From Apiospora phragmitis (lineage: Eukaryota > Ascomycota > Sordariomycetes > Amphisphaeriales > Apiosporaceae), in assembly GCA_038363925.1 (NCBI GenBank), contig JAQQWL010000009.1, positions 868,001-932,000 of the forward strand: a DNA stretch of 64,000 nucleotides, in the 5' to 3' direction. The translations under genes were made by a program, and so were the position numbers. Shown piece after piece: positions 45,574-58,071 of the stretch (the stretch's first letter is position 1; each line of letters opens with the position of its first letter). The notes under the pieces were generated by a model. The model worked only from the letters and a program-made list of their open reading frames with translations. It was not told the origin of the DNA and did not search any database.

Positions 45574-47803
45574 TCACAAACCGCCCTCCCCAACCTTCAC
45601 GGCGTTCCCGCGAGGCCCCACAGCCAACAGCGTGCCATCCTTCTTCATCTCCGACCCCGCCTCCGCCTCCGCGAACTTGCTCTCCTCCTCCTCCAACCGC
45701 CGCTCGCGGCGCTCCTCGGCGACCGTCTTGATGTTGATGCGCTCCATGGCGGCCGCGAACGGGAACGCCAGGCAGGCCGCCGCCAGCGCCAGGATCAGCG
45801 GGTCACGCACCGCCTCCGCGTAGGCCGACCGCAGGTCGCGGAGCACCTCGGCCGAGGGCGCGATCTTGCCCAGGCCCGTTGCGCCGGTGGAGATCACCTG
45901 CAGCGGCGACACAGCGTCGGTGTGGGACGGGACCGCGGTCATGAGCTTGGCGAGGAGCAGGTTCTGGCCGATGGCCACGCCTAGGGCGTTGTGGTGGGTT
46001 CTGGTCAGTTGGGGTTTGCTTTTATGGATGCCATGTAGCGGTCCATTCCGTGTGTGAAGAAGTATTGCTTACCATCCTAGTTGGTACGAGAATACCGCGA
46101 TCGCTGCATTACATTAGTCTTGGTTACCGTGGCGGTACCGAGTCATACGTACCATTGCCCGTCGCAACGTCCTCAGGCCTAAGACTGTTAGTTGGGATAC
46201 GCAGAACATTTTTGGCAAATATGCTTACTCTAGCACAGCCTGTAGCGCAGTATAAGGTAGTTGTTGAGCCATTCCGATACCAAGGCCGTTGATGACCATG
46301 AAAGTCGCCCATACTGGCGTGGGCGTGGTGATGTCAATCGTTGTCAGGAAGCCCGCGCCGATAGATGTGACTATCACCCCAGCGACCATGTACGGAATCT
46401 TTGGGCAGACCGGGTAAGCGATGTGATATGCTTTTGTGAAGTCATGAAGCATCTTACATAGTAACCCCATCTCGTGACGACTGCCCCGACGATAACAAGA
46501 CCGACTATCTGCGGCAACACGAGGGCGATGAACCTCACTCCACTTTCGGTGGTAGAAACTCCCTGGGCGAACTGGAAGAAGATGGGGAGGTAGTAGGCAT
46601 ACTGGCATGAGGAGCGTGTTAATAGTTTTGGCCGTGGACGAGGAGAATTGCCGAGGGAAGGGCCTACAGTCTGGCTCGACATGCCAAGTGAGAACAAGAC
46701 TAGTGCTCCCATGCCAATCGAGCGCTTTCGAAGGATGCGAAAGGGGATTATGGCCAGGTCCCTACGCCTCCACTGCCAAAGTGCAAAACACCCGGTCAGC
46801 ACGGCGAAGCCCACGAACGAACCAATGCATCGGGAGTCTCTCCATGCCCATTTCTGGCCACCCATTTGCAACACCAGCAGCAGGCAACAGACAGCTCCTA
46901 GGAAGAGCGTCGTTCCCAGGCTGTCCATGTGGTTCAGCTTCTTACGCAGATCTAACTCCCGGTCGGCCCGGTTGGAGGGCTGGCCGATGTGGACGGAGAG
47001 GAAGACTACCACGATGACGCACACGCCGACGGGCACGTTTCTGGGATAAGGTCAGCAAAGTATAGTCGGAAGACCGTTTCGCAGGGGCTTCGGGCACCAT
47101 ACATCCAAAAGCACCATCCTGGGTTCCGTCAGCGTTTTCATACGGATAATGGAATATAATTAGAGGAATGATGCAGCCGAACTTACGCCAGCTCGCATGG
47201 TCGGTCAAGACACCGCCTAGAATAGGACCGAGACACACGCTGATGCCGAGCGAACTGACCACGATCACTTGATAGAGCGGGATCTTGTTCAGCTCCACGG
47301 AAAGCCCAATGATGGCCAAGGTGCCCTGAAGTAGTCCAGCAGCACCAAATCCAAGAAACGCTCGACCGAAGATCAGGATGGCCGAGTACGGCGCGGCTGC
47401 GCATATGACGGAACCAACTGGGGAGTTTTTGTCTTGGTCAGATATTGTTGTTTGTATGAAAATTAATGAGTGGTTTTTCGTTTATCTCGGTACCTTCGAC
47501 CAGGAGGAGAGAAATGAGATAGACAGTCTTCGCGTTGAAGAACTTGTACAAGTTGCCGAACAGCGGCTGGAAAGCCGTGATGGTCAACAGGTAGGCGGAG
47601 CTGTACCAGGCAATGTCACTCAGCGAACGGAAGTCAGTCGTGATTCTCGGGATAGCAACGCCAATGATGTTCATATCGAGGCCCAGCAATAAGATACCGA
47701 AGCAGAGAGAGGTAATGACGACAGCGAGCCTCCATGAGCGCAAGTAAACAACTTGACCTTGTTCTGGATGTGCTGTCGTCGCATCGTCATGGACCTGAGA
47801 CAT
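45574..47803 (-). CDS. MFS drug/toxin efflux transporter (DHA2, 14-TM), with micro-exon
   Basis: Proton-driven multidrug or metabolite exporter of the DHA2 type. Nine exons (minus): 47803-47494, 47417-47187, 47118-47103, 47040-46668, 46601-46458, 46398-46229, 46178-46153, 46103-46073, and about 46018 (or 46000)-45574. Marks: GLDMNIIGVAIPRITTDF (TM1), [39 protein letters not shown] (motif C and following), YYLPIFFQFAQGVS, GAVVTRWGYY, GIGMAQQLPYTALQAV. The third exon is only 16 nt yet restores the invariant [12 protein letters not shown]. Phases of exons 1-8 join perfectly. At the last intron the usual-looking acceptor (ACCAG) gives TG|A, a stop; the AAAAG acceptor 18 nt upstream keeps the frame open. 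Next gene upstream is a P450 on the same strand. Confidence 0.87.
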
Positions 47804-48274
47804 TTTCAGTTCGTGGTGCTATGTACTGGACTGTCGCGTGCACTGGATTGGGAATCGCTGGGCATGTGCTAAGAATGAATGAGCAAGGTGGTGTGTTATG
47901 AGGCTGTGGGGGGAGAAAACTTGGCCGAGGAGTGCTGGGTGTTTGGGCCCTGTCAACCTGTGCGACCAACAAAGGGAGCGTTGGCTGCCATACCGGGATT
48001 CGATCAGTAAGTAGGGTCGTATCATGCGCGCAGGGATAGGAAGTTGGATGTATATAACATATGTGCGTAGGTAATATCTGCCGAATCCCCCTGAGGTGCA
48101 TATGTACATGGGCACTTATGTAGATTGCAGTCTCGTCCCCACCCATCCTTCTCCAGGGTCTCATCTGAGCTATAATTACCAGGTAGCTTCTTTCGACATA
48201 TTATTGTACTTATCAGCCTGCTGCCATAGGTCTGGACAGACCCGTTTCCTATGTAGGTGAAATAAAACGTGAAC
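47804..48274. other. Spacer between two minus-strand genes
   Basis: Promoter of the DHA2 transporter and 3' region of the P450. Confidence 0.5.
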
Positions 48275-50042
48275 CTAACCCTCCTTTCTCCAACTGAGCA
48301 CGGCACGCTCCGGGTGCAGCATCTGCAGAAGGAGGACTTGGGCCGAGTCGGTCTCCAGCTGGTGAAGGATCCTGTGCCTCGCCTCCGCCGCGCTTTCCGG
48401 CGGTCTTTTGGTCGGTTCGACGCGCCCATTTTGGCGGAACAGGGCGGCCATGGTGGCCACGAACTTCTTCCCGGGGCAGGATCGCTCGCCCTCGGACCAG
48501 GCGATCAAGGTTCCTCGTCGAGGCGTTATCAGCTCCTTGCTATCTCCCGAGGCCCCCGTGTCTTGAATCCAACGCGACGGGCGCCAGTCCAGTGCGTCGG
48601 CTCCCCAGTATTCCGGGTGGGTATGCACGGCGGCATAGCTGGCGATCACCATGGTATCGGCAGGAACCGTGATTGTTTTACCGCCCACGCTCAACTGCTG
48701 GGCTTGGGAGTCTGTCCGTTTGGCTACCGAGACTGGTGTATACAAACGGAGCGTTTCCATAAGAACGAACGGCACTGCATCGTTTGAGTCGAGGAAAGTC
48801 CGCGGTGTAATCCCAGTCAGACAAGGCACGATCCCCAAAAAACGGAGGCAATCTCCTCTGAGATCCATTCTTGGACCTGCGGGTTGATGGCCAGATACAT
48901 CAAAGCGAAGGTAAGGCTGTGGGTGGTTGTGTCGTGGCCGGCGACGTTGAATAGGAACATATTCCCGTATAGCTCGCGCTCGGTCAAGCTCATCGCGGGC
49001 TCCGCCTCCTCGGCGAGGCTTTGATCAGCGTCGACATCAGGGTTCGACGCCGTCGAGTGGCCTTCGGCCATATGCTGCTTCTCCGATTCGTAGAGTTTGG
49101 TCAGATATTGTTGGAAAGCGACAAGAGCCTGGTGCACACCCGTCGAAGCCTAGCAGGGAGCCATGGCTTGGAAAGGAACTCTGTACCCAAGGCCATAATC
49201 AGGATACAGTTGTCCAAAACAATCTGCAGTGACTCCTTGTAGTTTGTTGCCACAGCTGCCGGTGCCTGTTCAAGATGACCTTGGAACTTGAAGGATTTCC
49301 CGAACCCTGCTCTAGACAGCACGTGAAGTGATAGCGTCCGTGAGTCGTCCGCAATACTCGAAACCGCGGGCCTCGAGGTCCAGTATTGCGTCATATCGTC
49401 AGCTTGGGACAGGCTTTCTGACCACACGATCGCGTTGTTCGATTCGTTGAAACATGAGCTAGCCATCTCACGCTGTTTCTTCCACTGGTCGCCGTCGACC
49501 TGTACGGAGAGAGTTAGCTTACTCGATCTCGAGAAGATTCCATGATCGTTACCGTAGCCAGATTGTCACCAAAAACGTTCAACATAGCTGCGAATATCGT
49601 ATTAGTATTTGATTGACAGCAATGAAGCCAATATATAGTCACCAAACAACTCCAGAGGTCGGGGGAAGTCAGTCCTGCGTCGGAAGATGTCCACCAGGGT
49701 GTCCGGCTCGCAGACGTAGAGCCAATTCCGGCCTGGGGTAACGTGCATCCAGACAGGGCCCATTTCGAGATGCGATTGACACTTTTCTCGGATTTCCCAA
49801 CCTCGCCAATTGTACCTGGTGAAGTTCCCGTTGCCAAAGAGGGGCAGCTTGCGCAGGAATGTGACAACCTTGCGGTCCACGATCATCCAGAAGGGAATTC
49901 CATGGCTGATGGGAAGAAGGCGTAGGGGGATTCCGATCTTTCGAGCCACGAGGTAATTGCGCAGTAGAGAAAGCCATGAGTAGATACACCACGCAATGGC
50001 GAAGGAAACCAAAGACAATCCGAGCACACGGGAGAAAGCCAT
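48275..50042 (-). CDS. Cytochrome P450 (fungal, ER-anchored)
   Basis: Heme monooxygenase. Exons (minus): 50042-49643, 49587-49553, 49499-48275. An N-terminal helix (VLGLSLVSFAIAWCIYSWL) anchors it to the ER. Motifs: C-helix region DGDQWKKQRE, I-helix FNVAGHDTTTHSL, K-helix ETLR, the Pro-rich WRPSRW, and heme loop WSEGERSCPG with Cys. Three one-base breaks: a missing base near 49135-49137 (before HQALVAF), an extra A in 48837-48842, an extra T in 48783-48785. With these the exons give 552 residues exactly. After CPGKKF the sequence goes directly to VATMAALF; P450s with this kind of loop usually have about five more residues there. I chose ATG 50042 over 50129, as it puts the anchor at the N terminus. 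Confidence 0.85.
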
Positions 50043-50363
50043 TCCCACTGAGCGTAGTGTAGATTTCACAGCAGTGGTCGGAAGGGAAATTGTCGAAAGC
50101 ACCACATGGACAAACGGAGGAAATGGCATTGGCGAAAGGGGGGTGGGGATGTTGTTCTTGGCGACGATGCAAAGGGGTATGTTGGTCGTTGGTCACATCT
50201 ACAATACCTATCTTTTTCCACTGATAATCCCAGTCGGGTGGCACAACCTGCACCCTGGCTCCCGCTCTCCATGCTCTTGACAAAGACATATGTACTGAAG
50301 TATTTCGATCGGGTAGATTATGAATTACTATTAATAAAGTAAGGCTATATATACTTGGGTTAC
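50043..50363. other. Short spacer, P450 promoter
   Basis: Upstream region of the P450 and end of the next minus-strand gene. AT-rich near 50320. No gene seen. Confidence 0.5.
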
Positions 50364-51596
50364 TTACACCGGAGTAGCGACCGGCGCTGCTGTTAATTCT
50401 ACCGCAATGAGGTCACGGATGCCTTGGATGTCCTCTGAATAACTCTGGTCCCCGCCGACCATCTTATCAAGGATTCGATGAATGCTCTCGAGAGTAGCCC
50501 TACGGTCAACCGATTCTCCCAACAATTCTTCCTGGTACAACCGTTGAAAATCGTAGTAAAAGTCCCCATCTTCTTCTTCTTCGTCTTCGACGCGCTCTTC
50601 TTCCTGCCACCCGCAGTGCTCTAATTGCTGAAGTAGCACCCAAAGGTCACGAAGGTCCTGGTCCTGGTCTTCTTCTGTGGTTTCTGTCTTCTCTCGAAGG
50701 CCCCAGTCGACACACAAACGAACGGCGCACTGGATCTTATCCATGACCGCTTCCCAGGGCCTGTAGCGGGCAGTGTCGAGCAGACTGCGGACGACGAGTG
50801 TCATGACCTCCTGCCAGCCTCCCGCCCACTCTTTCGACCGGAAGGCTTCTGTCACCCTCGCGCGGCCCTCCTTGTCCGTGATGTAGAAGGAGTTGGACAA
50901 GACCTTCTGGAGAGCCAGGGGGAATTGGGACTTGCGCAGTTCCGCGTCGTACGTCTCCTTCATCAGTCGAAGGGCGAAAGCCAGCGGCGGCACGGTACGT
51001 CCCGACTCGCCATGCTGCGACGCTTCTTGGAAAGGGGAGCCTTTCCTCGAAAGCAGCAGCTCACATACGTCAGGTCGGGCAAGATTGATCGCCCACCGTA
51101 GCGGACACTCAAAGTTGACCTTTGCATCCCCAGTGATGGCAGCAGGCCACCTCTCCTCGTATACGCCGATCATTCTATATATGGTCTCGGCGGAACAACC
51201 CGGGTCCGCCATGGCCAGGTTGAAGCTCGGCTGCGGCATCTTGCGCCGCCAATAGGAAGCTGGCCTCCGCCGCTCTTCCACTGCGCGATCAGCATCTCGT
51301 TGCCACTCCCATGACAACCGGTAGAGGATGTCCGCTTCTAGCCGCCACTCCCATGGAGTTTTGCAATAGTCCGCCTCCTCCTGTCCGAGTCGTCTCGGCA
51401 TGAGGTTGTGCCAGAGGGACTGACATGTTGAGGCAAGTGAAACGTAATCGGTATAGGACTTGATTAGTTCTGTGATGTACCAGACAATCTCCCGCGGGTT
51501 TTGCAAAAGTCCTGCATTAGTGTTGCCAACAGATTTAGGGCGGTGCTTTGCACCCGCTTGATCTGTGCTTATGATGGCATTATGTGAAATAGGCAT
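50364..51596 (-). CDS. F-box-like/ankyrin-like hypothetical protein
   Basis: Single exon, 410 residues, no frame break. The frame is open to 51827, but the ATG at 51596 (MPISHNAIIST) is the better start because upstream residues are hydrophobic and AT-rich, like UTR. Residues ~30-65 (PREIVWYITELIKSYTDYVSLASTCQSLWHNL) have an F-box-like pattern. A segment near 170-190 (RWAINLARPDVCELLLSRKG) is ankyrin-like. The C-terminal third is strongly acidic (ERVEDEEEEDGD). Such proteins are abundant and variable in fungal genomes; substrate and role are unknown. Confidence 0.65.
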   Translation of the reverse strand: MPISHNAIISTDQAGAKHRPKSVGNTNAGLLQNPREIVWYITELIKSYTDYVSLASTCQSLWHNLMPRRLGQEEADYCKTPWEWRLEADILYRLSWEWQRDADRAVEERRRPASYWRRKMPQPSFNLAMADPGCSAETIYRMIGVYEERWPAAITGDAKVNFECPLRWAINLARPDVCELLLSRKGSPFQEASQHGESGRTVPPLAFALRLMKETYDAELRKSQFPLALQKVLSNSFYITDKEGRARVTEAFRSKEWAGGWQEVMTLVVRSLLDTARYRPWEAVMDKIQCAVRLCVDWGLREKTETTEEDQDQDLRDLWVLLQQLEHCGWQEEERVEDEEEEDGDFYYDFQRLYQEELLGESVDRRATLESIHRILDKMVGGDQSYSEDIQGIRDLIAVELTAAPVATPV

Positions 51597-54010
51597 TACA
51601 ATAATAATGATAGAAGAGAATAATTCCAGCAAGTTGTGAAAATAAGGTACAAAGCATATCCAAACTCGTAATGTAGAAGGGAAAAGGGGTAGCTGGGGGA
51701 AAACCAGAGGGAGCCGACAAGATCGCCTCACCAGCTTTATCAACACTACTCCAACATACTTACCAACGAACATTTGCAGTGCAGCGTGACGACCGCGGTC
51801 CTTCTTCGACGCAAACTCGTGGCACAATGCTTTGTCCCCCTCTGCATTGTCTGTTCAGAGATCCAGGCAGACAAAGGAGCTGCGTCGTGCGGAAGAGTGC
51901 AAACCATTCCCACATGATACCTCAGTCCAGCTTGATCAAAGAGACAGAGCTTTGCGAATATGGCCATAAGCTGCCGTGGTGGGCGAGGAGGAGCTCTTCT
52001 TTGTCTCCAAGATGGGCACAATCCTGGCTCCCGGCGAAATCTCCTGCGGTCTGCCATTGCCATGTTGTGCTCACGTGCTCTGCTCAACATTTGCTCTGGC
52101 ATCAAGAAAGCCATTCGTAATGGCCCATGAGCAGAAAACACATTGCCCCACTGCAGTTGTTTCGTAATGCCACGATACTTTTGTGGTGTTGAGGCCAGAT
52201 GCCAGAGAGGGCAAAGTACGTCAGGGGCCCGCTAGGGTCATTGGCAAATGCTTACGCTAGCAGCTGATGTGACAGCCATTGCACCACTCGACTCGGTCCT
52301 CTCTCGGTACCAAATCAACAATTGGATCTCACAGCAGGTGGACCGTGTATAGATAGATAGGTAGATTCCTGCTCTTTCTTCCATCCTCTTTCGCCTCACA
52401 CCCACTATATTGTCACATATAGTGGCCTCCAACGTGTTCTTCAGATTCTCTCTCATCTGGCATCTGGATATCCGGACCTAAGGTTAGAGGAAAAAGTAGG
52501 TTCAACCACCGTTCTGGGATTAAGGTTCAGTTACCCCATACCCCATATCGGCCAGGGAAAGAATCGAAGATCGTACGTAAAAACACACCATCCAGCGCGT
52601 GTTCTAGAACTCGGCTCAGCAGCTGCATCCCTCTGGCCTTGACCAGAAGCAGGCAGAGAGATACGTATTATCTGGCCTCATCTGCAACGCGCATGGAGAT
52701 CTGCCGTTCTCCAGACCCAGGACCCATGCATGACTCGATATGACATTACCTGCGAAGTCGGATGGCGACTTGGAGGGTTCAGAGTCACCGGGCTTTTCTG
52801 GAGCCTCATCTGCTCATCTTGCCAGAAGCATCAGACCATGGGTGCCATAGCGCTCTTTTGCACCCTTTTTTCAGCGCCAGCCGAAAGTCGGCGTCTCCAT
52901 AATAGCTCCGGATTCGTCTCGGTCCAGCCGGCGAAATGCGACCGTCATCCTCGTGAAGCCCTGTTTGGTGCCACGGCACGGGCCAGACGCGGTGGGCCGA
53001 CAGTGGGGAGCTGCGGACACCATAACGTAATCGTTACCAAACCTCGACAACTCTTTTTTCTCTTGCTCAGCAGGGACAGCAGGGACAGCGCGACGATCTC
53101 GCTGGTGATAGCTGCAGTGACATAACAATAGGGTTTCCCGGCTTCCCCAGAGGCCAATTTCGACGTAATTGCCTGTGGGGGAGTGGCCAATAGGCGAGCT
53201 GATCATTCCGACGATGCATGAATGTGACTTTGTTTAAGTCCAAACGACGAGGGTATGGAATTGGGGAAGGACGCGATGCTGGAAATTAACAAGAACGAAA
53301 CGATATATGTACGCCAAGAGCCTCATGCGGCTCTACCCACGGCTGACCATCGCTTCCGACTTCTTCATTGGGCAGTGCCGCGGCCCTCGTTTTCCCTAAT
53401 AAGCTTCGGCGTTGATCCCGCTCCCATCAGACACTTATATACTCTAGTCCAACGAGCGGGGCACATTACTGACCGCGACTCGCGACTTGTGAAATCCTTT
53501 CCGGGGCAAGAAAAAAAAAACGCTGCTTATAGTAAGAAATAAGGTGATCCAGAATGAGGAGGTACTTGTGGTCCACGATGGCTGGATGTCCGTCAAGTCC
53601 CGCTGGCTGGGGGGCAAAATCGGGGAACTGGGCAAGTCCCTTCGCCTTCATTTCTAATCCATCGTAGAGTCCGATTACGGACGACTTGAGGTTATTCCAT
53701 TTTCCTTGATTAAAGCTTGACGTCTGCTTCCGGAACCTCGGGGTTATTATTACATTTCCCATCCGGTCCTTCAGTTCGGTCGTCAGTTTTTGTCGACAGT
53801 TTGGTGATCCATTCATTTGGTTTTTGATCCGGATACTTTGGGAAAACATTCTCTAAGGGCGCCTCTTTCCTTGGAAAAACTTTCATTAGTTGGTTGGGAA
53901 AAGTTTGATAGAGTTTTCGAGCACCTTGGGAGTCTCTTTGCGAGCTCTTCGCATTCTCTCCCCACCCCTCTTCACTCCCTCTTATTCGAGTTCGAGAAAA
54001 GCCGACAGAT
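51597..54010. other. 2.4-kb intergenic region
   Basis: ORFs at 51779-52141 and 52730-53206 have no recognisable content. Right end is the promoter and leader of the amino acid permease, with C/T-rich tracts. Confidence 0.5.
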
Positions 54011-55500
54011 ATGGCTTCACATCAGCAAGGCGGCATCAACGCTGCCTCGGCCGACCCCAAAAACGTCCCCTCCGTCTCCGAGGAGGCGCGCGCAAAGAAG
54101 ATTTCGTCTGGAGAGAGACAGCCTGTCGCAAACTAGAGACGACTCCCCACAGAGCCTATCACAAGATAATGGCTCCGAGATCAACTACCGGACTCTGGAG
54201 TGGTGGTACGTTTATGGATCCGCATTAGCGTTTATACCCCCGTCCATATTCACAGCGACTGACCGTACCGTATAGGCAAGCCGGTATCATCATGATCGCC
54301 GAGACCATCTCCCTGGGTATTCTCTCCCTGCCCGCCGTGATAGCCACTCTCGGCTTGGTGCCCGGCATCATCCTGATGCTCGTCATGGGCATCTTGGCCA
54401 CCTACTCCGGCCTGGTCATGGGCGAATTCCGCCAGGCGCACCCCTGGGTGCAGAGCTTTGGTGACGCTGGCGAGGTCATGGGCAACGCCATCGGGTGCGG
54501 TCGGCTCTTCCAGGAGATCTTCGGCGGCGCGCAGACCATCTTCCAGATCTTCGTCATGGGCAGTCATCTGCTCACGTGGACCATCTGCCTCAACAACCTG
54601 TCCTCGACCTCGACCTGCAGCATCGTATGGGCCGTCGTCGGCCTGGTCGTGTTCTGGCTCCTCAACCTGCCGCGCACCCTGAAGGGAGCGAGCTACATGT
54701 CGTTCATATCCTTCTTCTCCATCTTCACCGCCGTCCTGGTCACCATGATCGACGTCGGAGTCGAGAAGCCCATCGGCAGCACAAGCCTCGACGTCGCGAC
54801 TAAGCTGCCTTTTACCACGGCCTTCCTTGCTGTGACCAACATTGCCGTCGCCTTCAGCGGTCACTCCTGCTTCTTCAGCATCATGTCCGAGTTCAAGAAG
54901 CCCGAGGACTGGCCCAAGGCCCTGGCCATGTTGCAGATTTGCGACACCACCATCTACCTGGTTGCTGCCGTGGTCATCTACATCTACGCGGGCCCCGACG
55001 TCCCCTCCCCCGCCCTGACTGCCGCCGGCAGTGGCAAGATCCGCAAGGCCATCTGGGGTATCGCTATCCCCACCATCGTCATCGCTGGTGTCATCTACGG
55101 ACACGTGGCGGCCAAGTACATTTTCGTGCGCGTCTTCGCCGGCACCAAACACATCGCCAAGCGTACCTGGGTCGGTACTGCGGGATGGATCGGCATCACC
55201 ATCGCCGTCTGGGTCATTGCCCTTGTGATTGCCGAGTCGATCCCCGTCTTCAGCAGTCTCCTCGGGTTGGTGTGCGCCCTCTTCGCCAGTTGGTTCTCGT
55301 TTGGAATCCCTGGCATCCTGTGGCTGTTTCTGCACAAGGGCAACTGGTTCGTTTCCACGAAACACATTTTCATGTTCGTGTCCAACATGATCTTGGTCCT
55401 TGTCGGCTTCCTGCTCTGCGTGCTGGGGCTGTGGGCTTCAGGAGAAGCCATCCATAACGAATCCGGTAGCGACGCCTGGAGTTGTGCGAGTAATGCGTAA
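54011..55500 (+). CDS. Amino acid permease, AAAP family (neutral amino acid, mtr-like)
   Basis: Plasma-membrane proton/amino-acid symporter of the AAAP family, about 11 helices. Exons: 54011-54205 and 54276-55500. The hydrophilic N terminus ends NYRTLEWW, the intron falls inside the second Trp codon, and the membrane part starts QAGIIMIAETISLGILSLPAV, typical of the mtr group. Later segments are AFLAVTNIAVAFSGHSCFF, KPEDWPKALAMLQ and SFGIPGILWLFLHKG. One extra T in TTT at 54102-54104 breaks the N-terminal exon; without it the protein has 472 residues. The membrane domain is unbroken. Ends with a Ser/Cys-rich short tail. Confidence 0.9.
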
Positions 55501-58071
55501 TTGACGTTCGGATATGATGATACCCATCAATCAAAAGTTTTATCAGTTTTTTAATTATACTATTCAAGTTCACATTCCGTCCTTGCTATGAAGTCAATCG
55601 AGCGTAACAATGAAGCCAATGACATACTCTGATGGGAAAAGGGTAAGCGCAACCCATGTGCTTTCCATCTCCCAGGTCTACAAGTATGTCGCTCTTTCCA
55701 TATGAATAATGTCCACAGCGTACCGAGTGGATAAGGTATACCAGCAGCGAATCGATAATAGCGGTGTATCTGAACCAGAGAAGTTCTGGCATTAGATCAT
55801 TGATCCATTGCCCGCACCCAAACAGGAAACCCACCTACTCCGTACCTGCCTTAGCTATCGGCGATGACTCCGTACGCCAACGCGAGAAAGGAGAGCTTCA
55901 GCTTCCTCCAGATCTCGAGGTCGTTAGTGGATGGATATGCACCTCAATATCTTAGGTAAACAGCCCACTATGGATCTCAAGATGTGGACTGGTAGCCGAG
56001 GGTACTTTCGAAAGGGCAACCGTTCTTGCCGGGCCGGTTCTCGCAACCTTCACCGATAACCATTGAATGATGGATAACCCCCCATTAATGTGTCCATGAT
56101 GGGGTCCAAATGCAACATGTGAAGTGAAGTAGATAGTTTCAAAGGACTCCTTTAGAATGTTCGTAGCCTTCGATTTCGGCCATCAGAAATTGAGCAGGCC
56201 ATTTTTTGCGGGAATGGCAAGCTTGGCAACCATTATTAAAGCAGTTGATCCAATCTTGAAAAAGGTATAGATAAAACAGAATGAGTTCAGTATCATATGT
56301 TGCAACATATGTCGCCAACTTCCAGTAAGTTGTGGCTGTCACACATCTCAGGCCAACCCCCTTTTTTTCTGTAGTTAGTCCTCCATCGTTTGAGTCCAAT
56401 CCAATCAAGTCAATCTATTCCAGCGATGATCATCGGGTACTAGCCGAGTCCTCCGCTGCCAATAGACGCGAACGCGCGGGTTTGGTTGACCGGTAGCCTC
56501 CCCCAATCAGGTTAAAGTTTGTCGGCAGTCATTTGGCTGCGTGGTTGAGGACGGTAAAGTTCCGTGTCGCGAATTCCCCCTATATCTCGAGGAAACGACA
56601 GGTTAAGAAGTATATATAGAGGGCATCTACGGATAGAATATCAAGAATATATATAGATAAACAGAAATCAAGGTTATATTCACGAAACTTCACATATTTT
56701 CCAGATGATATTGCACAGTGTCCAATGCAATGACTATGCAACTAACCCAAAGAGAGCTAGCTACCAAAATGCTTATCGGAGCCTGGCTAGTGATCCGCGG
56801 TTGAGATGAGGGAGCGTGGGGTAGTGATTGATAAAGACACGACCCCCCCTCTATCTCCGTCTCCAGCCGCCCCATATCATGAATGCAAATCCGTATATGG
56901 ACATACTTACATTAACGGAATCAACAGAATGCACAATGCATATGCAACCTGCTGGGCGAGCGCCGTCGTCGTGCGGCATGTAGCCAATAGCGGGGCAACA
57001 TCCAACAAAGTCATGTCATTGAAACGCCCGGGTTTGCTGGAGTTTATGTACCTACTATGCGTACAAAACGGTTTGCGCTTCGTCCGTTCCATTCCGAGAT
57101 CGACCAACTAGTCGTTGACGCAGCTCTCGCCCAAACGGACCCTGAACCGTTTCAAGACTATAGTTCCCCATAGAGATATAATGAATTCAGCTTGACGGCG
57201 GTTCCTAGAAATATGATTGGAAACAATAGGTTCGTCTTATCAGGCCGTGGATTCCACTTGGCAGCATGCGTCTCGATGTGTGACGAACGAGCATTGAGCT
57301 CGCCCTGACACGTGGTGCCTGTCTTGCGAAAGATCTCCGAGGAATGGAGGATCCGGGAACCTTTTGTGGAATGTCTCATCGGGTCGGTTGAGTCGGATGG
57401 CACACCGGATTTGGTCGCAACGCAACCAGTAGCAATACGATGACGAAGTGTTGGGCCGGATCCCCCTCGCCGCTTGCTCGAACACAATGTAGCCCAAGTG
57501 ACCAGCTAGGAAGCACTGGAAATGCGAAAGACTGAAGTCGTGACAGCAGGACGTTAATAGAATCGGGTGTTTATTGTACCTATGTAACATGTCCAGTGCG
57601 GGCGCCGTATGCCAGGATTTATCCCTAGGACACACAGCCCTGCGGAAAACCCCTTAGCCCCCTGGACCAGGCTCCAAATTGAGGAACAAGAAGTAGAGTA
57701 GAAAAGCAGTTGAATAACAGATATAAACCTTTCCGCGGTATGTAACAGAGAAACGCCGGACTCCGCCCCCCTTGTCATGCCCTGCCTTGCCAAATCGTAC
57801 TCCTTCTCAAAATCAAAAGGCGCGTGTTGTGTGATCCCTCTGTTCCATGATTGACGCCGCTAATCAGTTAAATCAAGTCGCCTGCGTAATCGCCGTATGG
57901 GACTCATCCAGGAATGCGAAGGGAAGTGAGAGCGCAACCAAAAAACGCCAAAGCCGAGAGAGCCTTTATCGTGGAAAGATCGGGTCTTGCGAGAAAATGC
58001 ATCTAGCAGCGCAAATCAGGGCTCCAAAGTCGAATAGACACCCCTCCCTCGTGCACGGTTCCCAAGCGGGC
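55501..58071. other. 2.6-kb intergenic region
   Basis: Small ORFs only; AT-rich around 56600-56700. TACTCCGTAC-type words (55838, 55867), common in fungal spacers, occur. No gene supported. Confidence 0.5.

Noticed and set aside
52730..53206. Overlapping ORFs of 111-131 codons on both strands
   Set aside because: No domain, no consistent codon use and no splice partners; they sit in the long spacer before the permease.
54250..55365. 371-codon minus-strand ORF across the amino acid permease
   Set aside because: It is antisense to a clear AAAP membrane domain; a low-complexity Asp/Gly/His-rich product is the usual shadow of a GC-rich gene.
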